NCBI GenBank assembly: GCA_023389135.1
Contig: JAEWEX010000514.1
Location: 1-10,349 of the forward strand
Length of the DNA stretch: 10,349 nucleotides
Reading direction: 5' to 3'
Source: Pseudomonadota bacterium
GTDB lineage: Bacteria > Pseudomonadota > Alphaproteobacteria > Rhizobiales > Methylopilaceae
The notes beneath the pieces are model-generated. The model was not told the origin of the DNA and searched no databases. It saw nothing but the letters and a program-made list of their open reading frames with translations. Each line of letters begins with the position of its first letter. Positions within the stretch are counted from its first letter, which is position 1. This document shows, piece by piece, positions 1 to 7,681 of this stretch. The translations under genes and the position numbers were made by a program.

Positions 1-477
1 GGTGATGACCATGGTGTCGGTGGCCACCGCGTCGTCCTGCAGCGTGCCCTTGCCGCGGGAGGCGAACAGGCCCTCGGTGGATTCGCGCAGCACGACGAAG
101 TCCAGCGTCTCGGCGCGGGAATCGGCCAGCATCTGCGGGGTGTTGGGGAACTTGCGCACCGGCCGCACGCCGGCGAACAGGCCGAACTCGGCGCGCATGT
201 TCAGATGCGGCGCGATCTCGGTGCCGTCGGGGAAGCGGACGTCGGGCAGACCCATGGAGGCGAACAGGATGGCGTCGGCGGCGCGCGCCGCCTCGAAGGC
301 GCCGGGCTCGAGGTCGACCCCGTGCTCCCGGTAATAGGCGGCCCCGCCGCGCCAGTGCCGGCGCTTCAGCACGAAGCCGAAGCGGCCCTCCAGGATGTCG
401 ATGGCGGCGATGGCGGAGGCCATGATCTCCGGCCCGATGCCGTCGCCCTCGAACACGGCGATGTCGTAGTCTCGCAT
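1..477 (-). CDS. Isocitrate/isopropylmalate/tartrate dehydrogenase-family protein (N-terminal part, cut by window edge)
   Basis: Members of this beta-decarboxylating dehydrogenase family oxidise 2-hydroxy acids such as 3-isopropylmalate, isocitrate or tartrate, using NAD(P)+ and a divalent metal in the cytoplasm. The frame is open from the start at 477 to the left edge, giving 159 residues of an enzyme usually about 350 long; the C-terminal half lies outside. The family hallmark GDGIGPEI is at residues 11-18. The substrate-arginine segment [17 protein letters not shown] spans about 92-108, including R95 and R105. The RESTEG motif at 131-136 corresponds to the usual RENTEG. The start is fixed by a GAGGAG ribosome binding site at 485-490, seven bases upstream. 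The gene is divergent from the 3-hydroxyisobutyrate dehydrogenase-like gene, and its location beside sugar-acid genes favours a tartrate/hydroxy-acid dehydrogenase over leucine biosynthesis. Family is sure; substrate is not. Confidence 0.9.
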   Translation of the reverse strand, partial: MRDYDIAVFEGDGIGPEIMASAIAAIDILEGRFGFVLKRRHWRGGAAYYREHGVDLEPGAFEAARAADAILFASMGLPDVRFPDGTEIAPHLNMRAEFGLFAGVRPVRKFPNTPQMLADSRAETLDFVVLRESTEGLFASRGKGTLQDDAVATDTMVIT

Positions 478-551
478 GGCGGCACTCCTCGTGGCGCGGG
501 GCGCCCGGGCCCCATCCGTCCGGCCATGACGGCGGCGCGGGATGGACGATG

Positions 552-580
552 GATATCGCCGCAATCCGTTCCAGCGTCAA
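552..580 (-). promoter_or_regulatory. Candidate sigma-70 promoter for the minus-strand dehydrogenase
   Basis: Read on the minus strand, TTGACG (580-575) is followed after 17 bases by GATATC (557-552). The -35 box matches five of six consensus bases and the -10 box three of six, with ideal spacing. Transcription would start near 545, leaving a leader of about 68 bases before the start codon at 477. This is a pattern match only. Confidence 0.4.
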
Positions 581-642
581 GGAAAAAACTGAATGCAATA
601 GTCAATGCGTTATGGCATCTACATGGCACGCTCCGCAACATT

Positions 643-649
643 GGAAGGA
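643..649 (+). promoter_or_regulatory. Ribosome binding site deciding the start of the 3-HIBDH-family gene
   Basis: GGAAGGA lies eight bases before the ATG at 658. The open frame extends much further upstream without a stop, so this site, together with the Rossmann motif beginning soon after the ATG, is what selects 658 as the start. Confidence 0.75.
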
Positions 650-657
650 CCGCAGAC

Positions 658-1581
658 ATGACCGTATCCAGCCAGACCAGGGTCGCGCTGTTCGGCACAG
701 GCATCATGGGCGGCCACATGGCGCGCCGGCTCGCCGGCGCCGGCTTCCCGGTCACCGTGTGGAACCGCACCCACGCCAAGGCCGCGGCGCTGGCCGGCGA
801 TGGCATCGAGGCCGTCGAGGATGCGCGCAAGGCGGCCGCGAACGCCGAAGTCGCCATCGTGATGCTGATGGACGGCGCCTCCTGCGACGAGCTCTTGTTC
901 GAGCGCGGCGTCGCCGAGGCCCTGCCGAAGGGCGCGACCGTCGCGGTCATGAGCTCGATCCGCGCCGGCACGGCGCGCGCGCAGGGCGAGCGGCTGGCCG
1001 CCATGGGCATCGGCTATGTGGACGCGCCGGTCTCCGGCGGCGAGGGCGGCGCGCGCGACGGCAAGCTGTCCATCATGGCCGGCGGCAGCGAGGCGGCGCT
1101 GGCCGCGCTCGCCCCGGTGTTCGCGCCCATGGGCCGCACGACCCGCATCGGCGACATCGGCGCGGGCCAGGTCGCCAAGCACGTCAACCAGCTCATCGTC
1201 GGCGTCACCATCGCGGCGGTGGCGGAGGGCATGGTGCTGGCGCAGGCCGCCGGCGTCGATCCCGTCAAGGTGCGCGAGGCGCTGTCGGGCGGCTTCGCCG
1301 CCTCCACCATCCTCGCCGTCCATGGCGAGCGCATCGCCAGGGGCGACTGGAAGCCCGGCGGCGCGGTCTCCACCCAGCTCAAGGACCTCAAGGACATCCT
1401 GGCGCTGGGCGAGGCCAGCGATATCGACCTCGCGGTCACCGGCACCGTGGCGCGGCTCTATGGCGACCTGGTCGAGGCCGGGGGCGCGGATCTCGATCAC
1501 AGCGCGCTGTTCCTGGAGATCCTGCGCCGCAACGGCCTCGACGACCCGCGCCTCGGCGCGCTGAAGGACGCCGGCCGATGA
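658..1581 (+). CDS. 3-hydroxyisobutyrate dehydrogenase-family NAD(P)-dependent oxidoreductase
   Basis: This family of beta-hydroxyacid dehydrogenases includes 3-hydroxyisobutyrate dehydrogenase, tartronate semialdehyde reductase (GarR/GlxR) and L-threonate dehydrogenase. The protein has 307 residues, a normal length. The N-terminal Rossmann motif GTGIMG is at residues 13-18. The substrate-binding signature DAPVSGG is at 122-128, and the catalytic-lysine motif GQVAKHVNQ at 170-178, with K174 as the expected catalytic lysine and N177 nearby. A later KDLKD segment (242-246) matches the conserved lysine/aspartate stretch of the C-terminal helical domain. Its stop overlaps the start of the downstream dehydratase (ATGA, 1578-1581), so the two are almost certainly co-translated. 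In a sugar-acid pathway it could reduce tartronate semialdehyde or oxidise an aldonate-type acid. The exact substrate cannot be read from the sequence. Confidence 0.93.
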   Translation: MTVSSQTRVALFGTGIMGGHMARRLAGAGFPVTVWNRTHAKAAALAGDGIEAVEDARKAAANAEVAIVMLMDGASCDELLFERGVAEALPKGATVAVMSSIRAGTARAQGERLAAMGIGYVDAPVSGGEGGARDGKLSIMAGGSEAALAALAPVFAPMGRTTRIGDIGAGQVAKHVNQLIVGVTIAAVAEGMVLAQAAGVDPVKVREALSGGFAASTILAVHGERIARGDWKPGGAVSTQLKDLKDILALGEASDIDLAVTGTVARLYGDLVEAGGADLDHSALFLEILRRNGLDDPRLGALKDAGR

Positions 1582-3374
1582 GCCGCCGCATCACCCCGGA
1601 CGGGCTGCGCTCGCGCTGGTGGTTCGACAATCCCGAGCATCCCGGCACGACGGCGCTCTGCGTCGAGCGCTTCATGAACTACGGCATGACGGTTGAGGAG
1701 CTGACCTCGCGCCGGCCGATCATCGGCATCGCGCAGTCGGGCTCCGACCTCACGCCCTGCAACCGCCACCACCTCCAGCTCGCCGAGCGGGTAAAGGCGG
1801 GCATCCGCGCGGCCGGCGGCGTGCCGTTCGAGTTCCCCACCCACCCGATCTACGAGAACGCCCGCCGCCCCACCGCCGCGCTCGACCGCAACCTCGCCTA
1901 TCTGGCGCTGGTGGAGGTGCTGCACGGCTATCCGCTGGACGGCGTCGTGCTGACCACGGGCTGCGACAAGACCACTCCGTCCGCCATCATGGCGGCGGCC
2001 ACCGTCAACATCCCGGCCATCGTGCTGTCCGGCGGGCCCATGCTGAACGGCTGGCACGGGTCCAGGCGCGTGGGCTCCGGCACGGTGATCTGGGAGCTGC
2101 GCAAGCGGTTGGCGGCGGGCGAGATCGATTTTCCCGAGTTCATGGCCCGGGCCGCGGAATCCGCGCCGTCGGTCGGCCACTGCAACACCATGGGCACCGC
2201 CTCCACCATGAACGCCATGGCCGAGGCGCTGGGCATGAGCCTGCCGGGCTGCGCCTCGATCCCCGCGCCCTATCGCGAGCGCGGGCAGATCGCCTACGAG
2301 ACCGGCGGGCGCATCGTGGAGATGGTGTGGGAGGATATCCGCCCGCTGGACATCCTCAGGCGCGAGGCGTTCCACAACGCCATCGTCACCTGCTCGGCGC
2401 TGGGCGGGTCCACCAACGCCCCGATCCACGTCAACGCCATCGCCGCCCATGCCGGCGTCACGATCACCAATGACGACTGGGAGCGCATCGGCCACGACGT
2501 GCCGCTGCTGGCCAATGTCCAGCCGGCTGGGGCCTACCTGTCGGAAGAGTTCCACCGCGCCGGCGGGGTGCCCGCGGTGATGGGCGAATTGCTGGCCGCC
2601 GGCCGGCTGGAGGGGGGAGCCGCCACCGTCAGCGGGCGCACGGTCGCGGACAACTATGCCGGCCGCGCCACGCTGGAGCCCGATGTCATCCGCCCCTATG
2701 CGCGGCCGATGATGGCGCGGGCCGGCTTCGTCAACCTCAAGGGCAACCTGTTCGGTTCCGCCCTGATGAAGACCAGCGTGATCTCCGAGGACTTCCGCCG
2801 GCGGTTCCTCTCCAGCCCCGGCGACCCGGAGGCCTTCGAGGGCAAGGTCGCCGTGTTCGACGGTTCGGAGGACTACCACGCCCGCATCGACGACCCCGCC
2901 AGCGGCATCGACGAGACCACCATCCTGGTGATCCGCGGCGCGGGGCCGATCGGCCATCCGGGCGGGGCGGAGGTGGTCAACATGCAGCCCCCCGCGGCGC
3001 TGATCGCGAAGGGCGTCGACGCCCTGCCCTGCATCGGCGACGGCCGGCAGTCCGGCACCTCCGGCTCGCCCTCGATCCTCAACGCCTCTCCGGAGGCGGC
3101 GGTGGGCGGCGGGCTGGCCCTGCTGCGCACCGGCGACCGGCTGCGCATCGACCTGAGGCAGCGCTCGGTCGACCTGCTGATCCCCGACGAGGAGATGGCC
3201 GCGCGGCGCGCGGCGCTGGAGGCGGCGGGCGGCTACGAGGTTCCGCCCAGCCAGACGCCGTGGCAGGCCATCCAGCGCGGTCTCGTCACCCAGCACGACG
3301 AGGGCATGGTGCTGAAGGGCGCCCCCGAGTTCCGGGACGTCGCCCGCCGCCACGTGCCGCGCGACAATCACTGA
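1578..3374 (+). CDS. IlvD/Edd-family sugar-acid (pentonate/hexonate-type) dehydratase
   Basis: Enzymes of this family are [Fe-S], Mg2+-dependent dehydratases that convert dihydroxy acids or aldonates to 2-keto-3-deoxy acids. The product is 598 residues, close to the roughly 580-595 of L-arabonate and D-xylonate dehydratases. The three cluster cysteines are in place: C61 in the segment [10 protein letters not shown]129 in [10 protein letters not shown] and C202 in [13 protein letters not shown]130 and K131 follow C129 and fit the metal site with its modified lysine. The serine-rich active-site loop SGTSGS is at 492-497. The [10 protein letters not shown] start (14-23) and short N-terminal arm resemble the aldonate branch rather than biosynthetic IlvD. 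AAGGA at 1564-1568 lies nine bases before the start, and the start overlaps the previous stop by 4 bp. Sugar-acid dehydratase is confident; arabonate, xylonate or another aldonate cannot be separated here. Confidence 0.93.
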   Translation: MSRRITPDGLRSRWWFDNPEHPGTTALCVERFMNYGMTVEELTSRRPIIGIAQSGSDLTPCNRHHLQLAERVKAGIRAAGGVPFEFPTHPIYENARRPTAALDRNLAYLALVEVLHGYPLDGVVLTTGCDKTTPSAIMAAATVNIPAIVLSGGPMLNGWHGSRRVGSGTVIWELRKRLAAGEIDFPEFMARAAESAPSVGHCNTMGTASTMNAMAEALGMSLPGCASIPAPYRERGQIAYETGGRIVEMVWEDIRPLDILRREAFHNAIVTCSALGGSTNAPIHVNAIAAHAGVTITNDDWERIGHDVPLLANVQPAGAYLSEEFHRAGGVPAVMGELLAAGRLEGGAATVSGRTVADNYAGRATLEPDVIRPYARPMMARAGFVNLKGNLFGSALMKTSVISEDFRRRFLSSPGDPEAFEGKVAVFDGSEDYHARIDDPASGIDETTILVIRGAGPIGHPGGAEVVNMQPPAALIAKGVDALPCIGDGRQSGTSGSPSILNASPEAAVGGGLALLRTGDRLRIDLRQRSVDLLIPDEEMAARRAALEAAGGYEVPPSQTPWQAIQRGLVTQHDEGMVLKGAPEFRDVARRHVPRDNH

Positions 3375-3379
3375 CGCGC

Positions 3380-4069
3380 TCAGCGCTCGAGCATCAGCTC
3401 GAGCGCGCCGACGCCCTCGATCTCGGCCCGGTAGCGGATGCCGGGCTCCAGCGGCAGGCCGCGGCCGGCGGCGTGGGGGCGCAGCCAGTCCACGGAGCGG
3501 CGCGGGTCGCCCATGACGAGCCCGCTGATCCCGCGCGCCACCACCTCGCCCTCGCGCGACAGGGTTGCGGCCAGCCGCGTCAGGTCCAGCCCCGAGACGT
3601 CCGTCACCGCCTCGCCCAGCACGATGCCGGCATTGGCGCCATGGTCGGAGACGACGCCGACGCAGCGCCGCTCGGGCATGGTCTGCCAGCGCTGGCCGAG
3701 CAGTTCCACCGCCACCATGGCGGCGGCGAGCCCGCCATCGGGTCCGATCTCGAAGGCCAGTTCCACCTCGGCGGGCGCTGCGCCCTCGCCTGGAATGTGG
3801 GCCACCGCGACCTCGCCGCCGGCGCGCCAGAGGCAGTCCTGCCACAGCGGGCCGGAGACCGGCCCGTCGATGCCGAGGCCGGCCTGGGCCTGCGGGTTGG
3901 TGGCGCCCACCTTCCAGCCGGCCCGGCGGTCGCGGGCGCGGCGGATCAGGGCGTCCTGGAGCGCATAGGCGGCGTCCAGGTCGAGGCTTTCGGGCCGCGC
4001 GATGCGGGCGCCGTCGCGACGCGCCTGCCAGAGCTCGTCGGCGATGCGGTCCAGGTCGAGACCGGCCAT
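3380..4069 (-). CDS. 2-keto-4-pentenoate hydratase-like (MhpD / FAH superfamily) protein, short C-terminus
   Basis: Relatives of this protein hydrate 2-hydroxypenta-2,4-dienoate to 4-hydroxy-2-oxovalerate, or act as decarboxylases or hydrolases of related 2-keto acids. The protein is 229 residues against roughly 260-270 for MhpD. Visible family landmarks are GWKVGATNPQAQ (51-62, K53), the acidic metal-site segment AEVELAFEIG (100-109, E101 and E103), VAVELLGQRW (119-128, E122), the DHGANAGIVLG stretch (142-152) and GEVVARGISGLVMGDPRRSVDWL (174-196 region). After that, the usual segment carrying SGS(L)T appears to be missing: LEPG is followed almost directly by the final GVGALEL strand. Whether it retains activity is therefore uncertain. 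It starts two bases after the stop of the RraA-like gene, with GGGAG upstream, and is the last gene of the operon. Family is good; reaction is unknown. Confidence 0.8.
   Translation of the reverse strand: MAGLDLDRIADELWQARRDGARIARPESLDLDAAYALQDALIRRARDRRAGWKVGATNPQAQAGLGIDGPVSGPLWQDCLWRAGGEVAVAHIPGEGAAPAEVELAFEIGPDGGLAAAMVAVELLGQRWQTMPERRCVGVVSDHGANAGIVLGEAVTDVSGLDLTRLAATLSREGEVVARGISGLVMGDPRRSVDWLRPHAAGRGLPLEPGIRYRAEIEGVGALELMLER
3383..3406. terminator. Perfect 9-bp stem-loop at the convergent gene ends
   Basis: GCGCTCGAG (3383-3391) and CTCGAGCGC (3398-3406) form a perfect inverted repeat around the six-base loop CATCAG. It begins eight bases after the stop of the plus-strand dehydratase and encodes the last residues of the minus-strand hydratase-like gene. 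The stem is GC-rich but has no T-run on either side, so it is not a classical intrinsic terminator. It could still mark the 3' ends of both converging transcripts or protect them from exonucleases. The role is inferred from position. Confidence 0.45.
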
Positions 4070-4071
4070 GA

Positions 4072-4770
4072 TCAGGCTCCCGGCTTGCGGATATGCGCGA
4101 AGCGCGGATTGGCCTTGAACACCTCCGGCCGCGCGCCGCCGGCGCGCATGGCCTCCCCGATGGCGCGCTCGATGGTCGCGAGCCTCTCGGAATCCTCCAC
4201 GATGGTCGCGGCCGCCTGGGCCGGGACGACGATCACGCCGTCGCCGTCGCCGAGGACTAGGTCGCCCGGCGCGACACGCACGGCGCGGCCCTCCTGGCCC
4301 GGCAGCGCCACGGGCGCGTCCACGTCGGTCCAGCGCCAGCGTCGCGCGCCGTTGACCGGCGTGATGGCGCGAGCATGGACCGGGATGCCGTAGCCGCGGA
4401 TCTCGTCGGCGTCGCGGATCGCGCCGTCGGTGACGATGCCGACGCAGCCGAGCCGCTGCAGGCTGTAGGCGAAGAAGCCGCCGAGGCCGGCGCCGGCGAC
4501 GAAGCCGCCGGACTCGATCACCAGCACGCCGTTCGGGCGCATGGCGCGCTCCAGCGCGTCGCCCGGCAGCGCGGGGCGGGCATGGGCGCCGTCGACGGCG
4601 CGCTCGCCGCGCGCGCATACCGCGAGGCCGGCGAAGCGCTGGCCGGCGGCCAGCGGCGCGAGGTCGGACGACAGGGCGTGGACGGGGAAACCCGCCTCGT
4701 CCAGCACGTCGCTGACCTGGCCGGTCTCGAGCTTGGCGAGGCGGGCGAGCAGGTCGTCGGGCGATGTCAT
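4072..4770 (-). CDS. RraA-like aldolase/decarboxylase (HMG/CHA aldolase family)
   Basis: This family includes the class II pyruvate aldolases that cleave 4-hydroxy-4-methyl-2-oxoglutarate or 4-carboxy-4-hydroxy-2-oxoadipate and decarboxylate oxaloacetate, as well as the RNase E inhibitor RraA. The protein has 232 residues. The enzymatic signature G-X20-R-D-X2-E/D is complete: G98, R119, D120 and E123, with VTDGAIRDADE at 113-123. The family's GD..LGDGDGV..VP segment is at 169-183. Complete catalytic residues and the catabolic setting favour an aldolase or decarboxylase over the regulatory RraA role. AAGGAGA at 4777-4783 gives a strong ribosome binding site six bases before the start, inside the end of the Ldh2-family gene, whose stop overlaps this start (4767-4770). 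A likely job is splitting a 4-hydroxy-2-keto acid made by the dehydratase into pyruvate and an aldehyde. That is inference. Confidence 0.9.
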   Translation of the reverse strand: MTSPDDLLARLAKLETGQVSDVLDEAGFPVHALSSDLAPLAAGQRFAGLAVCARGERAVDGAHARPALPGDALERAMRPNGVLVIESGGFVAGAGLGGFFAYSLQRLGCVGIVTDGAIRDADEIRGYGIPVHARAITPVNGARRWRWTDVDAPVALPGQEGRAVRVAPGDLVLGDGDGVIVVPAQAAATIVEDSERLATIERAIGEAMRAGGARPEVFKANPRFAHIRKPGA

Positions 4771-5891
4771 GCGAAGTCTCCTTCCGGGTCGAGACCGAGG
4801 CCGCGGGCGGCGGCGAACACCTCGTCCACGACATTGGCGCTCAACGTCAAGCCGTCGCGGCGCTGGGCCTCCTCGCGGCGGTACTCCAGCTCGCCCGGCA
4901 TCAGGATCTCCTTGAAGCCCGGCGCCAGCTCGGAGGCGCGCATCATGCCGATATATTCGTCCATGCGGTCCTTGAAGCCGGCGACGTCGAGGAAGGTCGC
5001 GATGTCGATGGCGATGACGAAATGGCCGTTGGCCTGCGGCTTGTCGAGGTCGTCATAGAGGTTGGTCAGCTCGGTGCCGAACGCGCCCCCGGTGAGGATG
5101 CCGGACAGGATCTCGCACACCAGGATCAGGCCCCAGCCCTTGTGGCCGCCGATGGGCAGGATCCAGCCGCCCTTGCGGACCCATTCCGGATCGTTGGTGG
5201 GCCGGCCGTCGGCGTCCACCAGCCAGCCGTCGGGCAGCTTCTCGCCCTTCTCGGCGTAGTAGAGGATCTTTCCGCGCGAGCTCATGCCCAGCGCGGCGTC
5301 CAGCAGGATCGGCCGCTCGCGGCCGGCCGGCGCGCCCACCGTGATGGGCAGCGGCCCGGTCAGCGGGGTCTTGCCGCCCCACACCGGCATGATCGGCGAG
5401 CCATTGGTGGTGGCGATGCCCACCATGTCGGCGGCGATGGCGCGGCGCACATACCACGCCCCCTCGCCATTGTGGTTGGAGTTGCGGATGCCCACGGCGG
5501 CGATGCCGCGGCCGCGGGCCTTCTCGATGGCCATGTCCATGGCGCGGGTGGTGAGGACCGATCCCAGCCCGTTGTCGCCGTCGATCAGCGCCATGGTGTC
5601 GGTCTCGCGCACGATCCGCGCCTTGGCGCGCGGGTTGAAGCCGCCCTGCGCGAGCCGCTTGATGTAGACCGGCAGGCGCAGCACGCCGTGGGAGTTCATG
5701 CCGCGCGCGTCGGCGGCCACCAGCGACTGCGCGACCACCTCCGCATCCTCGGCGGCCACGCCGCTGCGGGCGAGCATGGCGGCGATCAGGCCTTCCAGCC
5801 GGGCGGCGTCGAGGCGGTATCCGTCCTGCTCGCGCGAGAGGACGAGCGGGGCGGCGGAGGCGGCGGCGGGTGCGTCGGTCATGGTCGGCAT
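4767..5891 (-). CDS. Ldh2-family malate/L-lactate/ureidoglycolate-type dehydrogenase
   Basis: Members of this family are NAD(P)-dependent oxidoreductases acting on 2-hydroxy acids or 2-keto acids (malate, sulfolactate, ureidoglycolate, 2,3-diketo-L-gulonate). Their fold is unrelated to classical lactate and malate dehydrogenases. The protein is 374 residues, slightly longer than the usual 340-360 because of an Ala-rich N-terminal arm. Landmarks are ADARGMNSHGVLRLP (60-74) with H68, NSNHNGEGAWY (137-147), TTNGSPIMPVWGG (161-173), and GGHKGWGL (248-255). Two in-frame starts are possible, 5891 and 5882. A modest GGA close to 5891 makes the longer form usable, but neither has a strong ribosome binding site. 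It follows the TRAP permease by 31 bases and overlaps the RraA-like gene, so it belongs to the transport/catabolic operon. Family is confident; substrate unknown. Confidence 0.92.
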   Translation of the reverse strand: MPTMTDAPAAASAAPLVLSREQDGYRLDAARLEGLIAAMLARSGVAAEDAEVVAQSLVAADARGMNSHGVLRLPVYIKRLAQGGFNPRAKARIVRETDTMALIDGDNGLGSVLTTRAMDMAIEKARGRGIAAVGIRNSNHNGEGAWYVRRAIAADMVGIATTNGSPIMPVWGGKTPLTGPLPITVGAPAGRERPILLDAALGMSSRGKILYYAEKGEKLPDGWLVDADGRPTNDPEWVRKGGWILPIGGHKGWGLILVCEILSGILTGGAFGTELTNLYDDLDKPQANGHFVIAIDIATFLDVAGFKDRMDEYIGMMRASELAPGFKEILMPGELEYRREEAQRRDGLTLSANVVDEVFAAARGLGLDPEGDFA

Positions 5892-5922
5892 CGTTCCAGG
5901 CTGAAGGACGGGACGGGAATGC

Positions 5923-7200
5923 TCAGTCGAGCATCATCGCAGGCAGCCACAGCGAGAGCTGCGGGAAGAGCGTGAGCAGCAGCACCACGGCGATGCTGGC
6001 CGCGAGGAACGGGAACGACGCGCGGATGCCGGATTCCAGCGGCACGTCGCCGATGCGGCAGGCGAGCGCCAGCACGATCCCCATGGGCGGCGTCAGCAGG
6101 CCGACGCACAGGTTCGCGGTGACGATGACGCCGAAATGGATCGGGTCGATGCCGAGGCCGAGCGCGATCGGCAGCAGGATCGGCACGATGATCACCTTGG
6201 CCGCGTTCACCTCCATGAAGCTGCCGAGGATCAGCAGCACCACGTTGACGATGAGCAGGAAGCCGATGGGGTCCGTGGTGACGCCCGCCACCCAGTTCGC
6301 CACCGCGTCGGGTGTCTTGGTGTAGGCCAGCACCCAGGCGAACAGGCTGGCGCTGCCGATGATGATCATCACGACAGCGGTGGTGGAGGCGGCGCTGCGC
6401 ACGCATTCCACGATCTTGGGCCCGTCCAGCTCGCGGTGGACGAACACCCCGACCAGCAGCGCGTAGACCACGGCGATGGCCGAGGCCTCGGTCACGGTGA
6501 AGACGCCGAAGCGGATGCCGCCGAGGATGAACACGGGCATGAACAGCGCCGTCAGGGCGCGCAGGAAGGCCTGCCACAGCCCGCACAGGCTGGTGGCCTC
6601 GTGGGTCGGAAGGTCGTGGCGTCGCGCGATCACGATCACGGTGGCGATCAGCGCGAGCGCCCACAGCAGCGCCGGCACGATGCCGGCGATGAACAGCCGC
6701 ATGATCGACTGGTCGGCGAGAAAGGCGTAGACGATCCAGGCGATGGAGGGCGGAACCAGCGGCGACAGCGGCGCCGAGGCGGCCGTGACCGCGACGCTGA
6801 AGGGCGCGGTGTAGCCCAGCCGCTTCATGGCCGGGATGAAGGTGCCGCCGACGGCGCTGGTGTCGGCGACCGCCGAGCCGGAGATGCCGCCGAACAGCAG
6901 CGAGGTCAGCACGTTGCTGATGGCGAGCCCGCCGCGGAAGCGGCCGACCAGCGCGTTGGCGAAGCCGATCAGGCGGTCGCTGAGCCCGCCCGCGGTCATC
7001 AGCGAGCCGGCGAGCAGGAAGAACGGGATCGCCAGCAGCGAGAAGCTGTCCATGCCGGCGAAGATCCGCTGGGGGATCATCATCGGGCTGACGGCGGACC
7101 CCAGCACGATGGTGGCCACCGACGCGCCGATGATGGCGAAGCCGAGCGGCATGCCGATCGCGATCAGCACGACCATGGCGGCGGCGAGAAGGAAGAGCAT
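5923..7200 (-). CDS. dctM: TRAP transporter large permease subunit DctM
   Basis: DctM is the main ion-coupled transport subunit of tripartite ATP-independent periplasmic transporters in the inner membrane. The 425-residue product has the expected length and is hydrophobic throughout, consistent with about 12 membrane segments. The family signature GISGSAVADTSAVG is at residues 105-118, preceded by AIPFFLLAGSLM (57-68). Later family features are the VTEASAIAVVYALLVG segment and, near the C-terminus, an NLCVGLLTPPMG motif followed by the last membrane helices and a WLPAMM end. It starts nine bases after the dctQ stop and has only a weak Shine-Dalgarno match, which suggests coupling to dctQ translation. 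It works with the adjacent DctP and DctQ. Transported substrate is probably a carboxylate or sugar acid, judged from the neighbouring enzymes. Confidence 0.96.
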   Translation of the reverse strand: MLFLLAAAMVVLIAIGMPLGFAIIGASVATIVLGSAVSPMMIPQRIFAGMDSFSLLAIPFFLLAGSLMTAGGLSDRLIGFANALVGRFRGGLAISNVLTSLLFGGISGSAVADTSAVGGTFIPAMKRLGYTAPFSVAVTAASAPLSPLVPPSIAWIVYAFLADQSIMRLFIAGIVPALLWALALIATVIVIARRHDLPTHEATSLCGLWQAFLRALTALFMPVFILGGIRFGVFTVTEASAIAVVYALLVGVFVHRELDGPKIVECVRSAASTTAVVMIIIGSASLFAWVLAYTKTPDAVANWVAGVTTDPIGFLLIVNVVLLILGSFMEVNAAKVIIVPILLPIALGLGIDPIHFGVIVTANLCVGLLTPPMGIVLALACRIGDVPLESGIRASFPFLAASIAVVLLLTLFPQLSLWLPAMMLD

Positions 7201-7209
7201 GTCGCCGGC

Positions 7210-7662
7210 CTATCGCGTCATGCGCCGGGCCAGCAGGAACAGCGCGATCAGCGCGGCCCCGGCCGGGATGGCGAAATAGGCGTAGGTCATGGGCAGGTTG
7301 AGCCCCGTGGATATGCGCCGCGCGCCGAGCAGCGCGAAGGTCGCGCCGTACCAGGCCAGCATTCCCATGAGCGCGATGGTGAGACCGTCGCGGACGAAAT
7401 CGACCGCCAGGCGCGCCCGGCGCGGCAGAAGGTCGATGAAGACGGTCACCGAGACGTGCTCGCCGGTGCGGATCACATAGGCCGAGCCCAGCATGGTGAC
7501 CCACACCATGAGGAAGCGGGCGAGTTCCTCCGACCAGATGGTCGGCGCCTGCAGCACGTAGCGGGCGAAGACCTGCCACACCGTCACCGCGACCATCACG
7601 GCGAACATGGCCAGCAGCACCCGGTCGAGCAGCCGCTCGATGGCGTTCATCGCCCGTTCCAT
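7210..7662 (-). CDS. dctQ: TRAP transporter small permease subunit DctQ
   Basis: DctQ is the small, four-helix membrane partner of DctM. The 150-residue protein has four hydrophobic stretches at about residues 12-34, 48-66, 90-110 and 127-145. It also carries the typical VWQVFARYVLQAPTIWSEELARFLMVW pattern (family: R-Y-V-...-W-x-E-E-x-A-R) between helices 1 and 2. AGGGGA at 7670-7675 stands seven bases before the ATG at 7662 and supports this start over the in-frame ATG at 7650. It lies between dctP and dctM, with a strong stem-loop in the gap to dctP. Confidence 0.94.
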   Translation of the reverse strand: MERAMNAIERLLDRVLLAMFAVMVAVTVWQVFARYVLQAPTIWSEELARFLMVWVTMLGSAYVIRTGEHVSVTVFIDLLPRRARLAVDFVRDGLTIALMGMLAWYGATFALLGARRISTGLNLPMTYAYFAIPAGAALIALFLLARRMTR

Positions 7663-7681
7663 GGATCGATCCCCTGCCGTA

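Larger units (their letters stand above)
478..657. promoter_or_regulatory. Divergent intergenic promoter region
   Basis: This 180-bp gap separates two divergent genes and contains no convincing reading frame of its own. The part at about 580-640 is clearly more AT-rich than the rest of the window, as expected for a promoter or operator. It holds a short inverted repeat, ATGC at 605-608 and GCAT at 615-618, and a nearby direct repeat ATGGCA (612-617 and 623-628). Toward the minus-strand gene, GGGGC (498-502) and GCCCC (509-513) could pair as a small hairpin in the leader. On the plus strand, CTGAAT (589-594) with TATGGC (611-616) is only a weak sigma-70 match. A shared regulator for both directions is plausible but not shown. 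Confidence 0.6.

Noticed and set aside
549..1577. Extension of the dehydratase upstream through the preceding gene
   Set aside because: The same frame is open from 549, but the upstream part is low-complexity Arg/Gly sequence overlapping the 3-HIBDH-family gene. The ATG at 1578 with a 4-bp overlap and the aldonate-dehydratase N-terminus fits better.
1497..3845. A 782-residue open frame on the minus strand antisense to the dehydratase
   Set aside because: It is Arg/Gly/Ala-rich with no recognisable motif and lies opposite a gene with clear catalytic residues. It is a typical shadow frame of GC-rich coding DNA.
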